Source: a bacterium (GTDB lineage: Bacteria > AUK180 > JAQVHJ01). From it: a stretch of 8,036 nucleotides of DNA. Shown piece after piece: positions 6,152 through 8,036 of this stretch (positions within the stretch are counted from its first letter, which is position 1; every line of letters starts with the position of its first letter). A program made the position numbers and the translations under genes. The notes beneath the pieces are model-generated. The model saw nothing but the letters and a program-made list of their open reading frames with translations, searched no databases and was not told the DNA's origin. Location: assembly GCA_028696285.1 (NCBI GenBank), contig JAQVHJ010000089.1:1-8036 (forward strand), given 5' to 3'.

Positions 6152-6577
6152 CTACGGAGTTCTTACCGCGTCTTCGAGGTCTAACTCCGCAGAAACAAAT
6201 GCAATATTCTCAATACCGCCAACAAGAAGTTCGTCCATCGCATTTACAATATAACCATACGGCGTTTTCTCTTCAACCTTTAAAACTGCAAAAATCTCAG
6301 GATTCGCAGCTTTCCTTGCAATTGCAATATCTCTTATCTGCTCGTAAGGAATAGTCTTACCCTGAAAAACAAGAGTCCCGTTTTCCTGAACTAATATCTC
6401 TATATTTCTCATCTCTTCAGTTACAGGTTTTACTGTCTCGGGTATTCTGTAATTCAACCCCTGTTCCTGAGAAAAAACCGTGGTAAGCATGAAGAAAATA
6501 ATTAAAAGGAATGCAATGTCCGACATTGATGCTGAGGATATATCAGGATTTACTTTTGTCTTCTTTTTAACTTTCAT
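6152..6577 (-). CDS. exbD: ExbD/TolR-type biopolymer transport protein (second copy)
   Basis: ExbD is the inner-membrane stator subunit that, with ExbB, couples the proton gradient to TonB movement. The 141-residue product has a short basic cytoplasmic start, one membrane helix at about 20-37, and a periplasmic domain at 45-141. D20, in SASMSDIAFLLIIFFM, sits at the cytoplasmic edge of the helix and corresponds to the single essential proton-carrying aspartate of ExbD/TolR. The first six residues and the whole helix motif match the neighbouring exbD almost exactly, but the periplasmic domains differ strongly. It starts 11 bp after the first exbD, with a weak binding site (AGG), so it probably depends on coupling. 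A TolR role cannot be fully excluded, but the flanking receptor and tonB genes favour ExbD. Confidence 0.93.
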   Translation of the reverse strand: MKVKKKTKVNPDISSASMSDIAFLLIIFFMLTTVFSQEQGLNYRIPETVKPVTEEMRNIEILVQENGTLVFQGKTIPYEQIRDIAIARKAANPEIFAVLKVEEKTPYGYIVNAMDELLVGGIENIAFVSAELDLEDAVRTP

Positions 6578-6588
6578 TTTTACCTGTG

Positions 6589-7029
6589 TTATTTTGTGCT
6601 TTTAAATTCAGCAGCCAGCTTCAACTTCGTTATTTTAGTCTCTTTGATCTCTGTCATTACCCGGTTAATGATGCTGAAGGGAACCGCTTCGTCGGCCTTT
6701 AAAACGACATAATAAATATCCGGCCGTTCTGCTCTCATCTTCAAAATCTGATTTTTCAAATCCTCAATTCTGACGGGTTCTCCTTCTACGAGTACCATAT
6801 TCTTTTCAACTTTCTGCCCGGGATTTTCCTGGTTTGGAATTGTAACATGCAGATTAAGCTTGTCAATAATTACATCCGGCTTAATTGCATTGGGAAGATC
6901 GTAATTGATTCCGATATCAACATTAAATACTGTACTGACCATAAAAAAGATGATCAGGAGAAATGCAATATCGGACATTGAAGCTGACGGAATAGACGCA
7001 TCTATTTTTCGCTTCTTTTTTACTTTCAT
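6589..7029 (-). CDS. exbD: ExbD/TolR-type biopolymer transport protein (first copy)
   Basis: This 146-residue protein has the same plan as the next gene: a basic N-terminus, a helix at about 20-37 with the key D20 in SASMSDIAFLLIIFFM, and a periplasmic domain. The periplasmic part is longer in the middle (residues 60-90, with NQENPGQKVEKN), and it ends AAEFKSTK. Its ATG overlaps the exbB stop as ATGA, so the two are translationally coupled and probably made in fixed proportion. Two different ExbD proteins behind one ExbB are common in Bacteroidota and related phyla and suggest a mixed ExbD pair in the motor, because ExbD works as a dimer within an ExbB pentamer. That pairing is inference from known structures. 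Confidence 0.93.
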   Translation of the reverse strand: MKVKKKRKIDASIPSASMSDIAFLLIIFFMVSTVFNVDIGINYDLPNAIKPDVIIDKLNLHVTIPNQENPGQKVEKNMVLVEGEPVRIEDLKNQILKMRAERPDIYYVVLKADEAVPFSIINRVMTEIKETKITKLKLAAEFKSTK

Positions 7030-7730
7030 TCTGCATCCTCTGACGCTACAGTTTTTATTCCCTGTTCCAGGTTATCAAAAGCATCCAGCAGATCAACTGC
7101 CGAATCTTCTATCTCGAGAACAAAATTATCTATTTTATTAATGAAGTAGTTATAGAAAATAATAGTCGGAGACGCTATGAGAAGGCCTGATGCTGTTGTA
7201 ATCAACGCTTCGGAAATACCACGCGCAACAATGGTCGGGTCACCCAAACCTGACTTGGCCAGCGCTTCAAACGCCTTGATCATACCGGTAACAGTCCCGA
7301 GGAAGCCGAGGATTGGGGCAAGGTTTGTTATTGTTGCAAGCCATACCAGGCCCCTTTCAAGATATGAAAGTTCCTGGGTTGCGGCATTCTCAAGGGTCTT
7401 CTCGACCATATCCCTCTTATTTACTGCTCGCGCTTTAATTGTAGAGGATCTTTTTAACTGGTCATATCGAATGATTCCCTGTCTGATAATGGCAGCGATT
7501 GGACCTCTATGCATATCGCATATCTCGATGGCTTCATCAAGGTTTCCACCTTCAATAACCTCTCTTATCATTAACATGAATTCTTGTGTATCTATTCTTG
7601 CGCGGATAAACGCAATTAATCTCTCAATGAAAATCGCAAGGGAGATAATAGAAAGAATAAGTAGCGGGATCATCATGATTCCGCCTTTTAAGAAGTACTG
7701 TACTAAAATAAAATCTTTAAAGCTTCCCAC
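7026..7730 (-). CDS. exbB: ExbB/TolQ/MotA-type proton channel protein
   Basis: ExbB forms the pentameric inner-membrane channel that surrounds ExbD and powers TonB. The 234-residue product has a first membrane helix at about 18-38, a large cytoplasmic segment (40-125), and two further helices at about 128-152 and 172-195. The signature APILGFLGTVTGMIKAFEAL (138-157) and E174 in SEALITTASGLLIASP match the conserved pore-lining helices of the MotA/TolQ/ExbB family. The start is a GTG at 7730, 5 bases after GGAGG. The next methionines (19 and 20) fall inside helix one and would remove its start. It lies 34 bp after the receptor stop and overlaps the first exbD by 4 bp, so all four genes probably form one unit. 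TolQ is an alternative name, but no tolA, tolB or pal is in view. Confidence 0.94.
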   Translation of the reverse strand: MGSFKDFILVQYFLKGGIMMIPLLILSIISLAIFIERLIAFIRARIDTQEFMLMIREVIEGGNLDEAIEICDMHRGPIAAIIRQGIIRYDQLKRSSTIKARAVNKRDMVEKTLENAATQELSYLERGLVWLATITNLAPILGFLGTVTGMIKAFEALAKSGLGDPTIVARGISEALITTASGLLIASPTIIFYNYFINKIDNFVLEIEDSAVDLLDAFDNLEQGIKTVASEDAE

Positions 7731-7735
7731 TGCAG

Positions 7736-7740
7736 CCTCC
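7736..7740 (-). promoter_or_regulatory. Ribosome binding site deciding the exbB GTG start
   Basis: GGAGG on the minus strand lies 5 bases before the GTG at 7730. This supports the rare start codon and the full first membrane helix. Confidence 0.75.
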
Positions 7741-7764
7741 TTTTTCAGTAGGTTAAAGTTTCCT

Positions 7765-8036
7765 CTACATCCATCTGATTCTTATACCTGCAATTGCATT
7801 TCTCGGTGAACCGAATTCCTGGGCCTCTCTGTGTGAATCAATACTTGCAATATTCGGTGTATTGAAAACATTATAAATAGTCAGATAAACATCCCAGCGG
7901 CCGCCTAAGTATTCCATCTTTTGCAGGGTTTTCCACATACTGACATCAACCTTCTTATAATCAGGTTGTCTTCCGGTATTGGTCTCTCCCTTATCCGGGG
8001 TATAAGGATATCCTGTGTTATATGACCATAAAAGGT
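7765..8036 (-). CDS. TonB-dependent outer-membrane receptor, C-terminal end (5' part outside window)
   Basis: The minus frame is open from the window edge (first full codon at 8034) to a TAG at 7765-7767, giving 89 residues. It shows the last strands of a TonB-dependent receptor barrel: WSYNTGYPYTPD (3-14), RQPDYKKVDVSMWKTL (22-37), WDVYLTIYNVFNTPN (47-61), and the final strand GSPRNAIAGIRIRWM, which runs to the stop. The Y-x-TG-x-PYTP turn, the D.YLTIYNVFNTPN strand and the SPRN-x-x-x-G-I-R end strand are typical of the family. The plug domain, TonB box and signal peptide lie upstream, so the substrate (siderophore, glycan, vitamin or other) cannot be told. It is 34 bp before exbB, which ties this receptor to its own motor. 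Confidence 0.85.
   Translation of the reverse strand, partial: LLWSYNTGYPYTPDKGETNTGRQPDYKKVDVSMWKTLQKMEYLGGRWDVYLTIYNVFNTPNIASIDSHREAQEFGSPRNAIAGIRIRWM

Noticed and set aside
7026..7730. Assignment as tolQ-tolR-tolA instead of exbB-exbD-tonB
   Set aside because: A TonB-dependent receptor lies directly upstream and TonB C-terminal domains follow; no tolB or pal is present.
7177..7809. 210-codon plus-strand open frame opposite exbB
   Set aside because: It lies antisense to a clear ExbB gene, has no recognisable domain, and runs past both gene boundaries. It is a shadow of the real gene.
1..8036. CRISPR array, tRNA, rRNA or insertion sequence
   Set aside because: No regularly spaced repeats, cloverleaf or rRNA-like stretches, transposase frames, or paired terminal inverted repeats were seen.

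Overview
The window is AT-rich and densely coded. It holds two divisions facing each other end to end. On the plus strand (1-1814) is the end of a small sulfur-carrier-like gene (MoaD/ThiS type, C-terminal Gly-Gly), then queD, queE and queC, the enzymes that turn dihydroneopterin triphosphate into 7-cyano-7-deazaguanine (preQ0). On the minus strand (1822-8036) is a TonB energy-transduction region. In its reading direction it runs: the end of a TonB-dependent receptor, exbB, two tandem exbD genes, a hairpin terminator, tonB (5941-5264), a coiled-coil TonB-like protein, a secreted two-domain beta-sandwich protein, a small two-helix membrane protein and, after a 236-bp gap, a second tonB paralogue (2523-1822).

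The receptor plus ExbB-ExbD-ExbD-TonB layout, with several TonB proteins, indicates a Gram-negative bacterium with an outer membrane. The tandem exbD genes, the low GC, and a secreted protein that loosely resembles the N-terminal part of GWxTD-domain proteins point to the FCB superphylum (Bacteroidota, Ignavibacteriota, Calditrichota or relatives). This placement is inference; no rRNA or other marker gene is present.

The que genes are tightly coupled: 5 bp between the carrier gene and queD, 4 bp between queD and queE, and an ATGA overlap between queE and queC. GTP cyclohydrolase I (folE), queF and the tRNA-inserting enzyme are not in the window. queC and the distal tonB converge with only 7 bp between their stop codons.

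The minus-strand genes look like at least three transcription units. Unit one is receptor-exbB-exbD-exbD, ended by the hairpin at 6097-6131. Unit two is tonB and the three genes after it, with gaps of 30, 19 and 16 bp. Unit three is the second tonB. ExbB and ExbD would form the proton-driven motor in the inner membrane, and the TonB proteins would carry its force across the periplasm to the receptor.

The most interesting points are that the leaders of the two tonB genes resemble each other over about 100 bp; that a coiled-coil TonB-like protein lacking the usual transmembrane histidine is linked to two uncharacterised envelope proteins; and that a Gly-Gly-ending carrier gene sits directly before a preQ0 operon.
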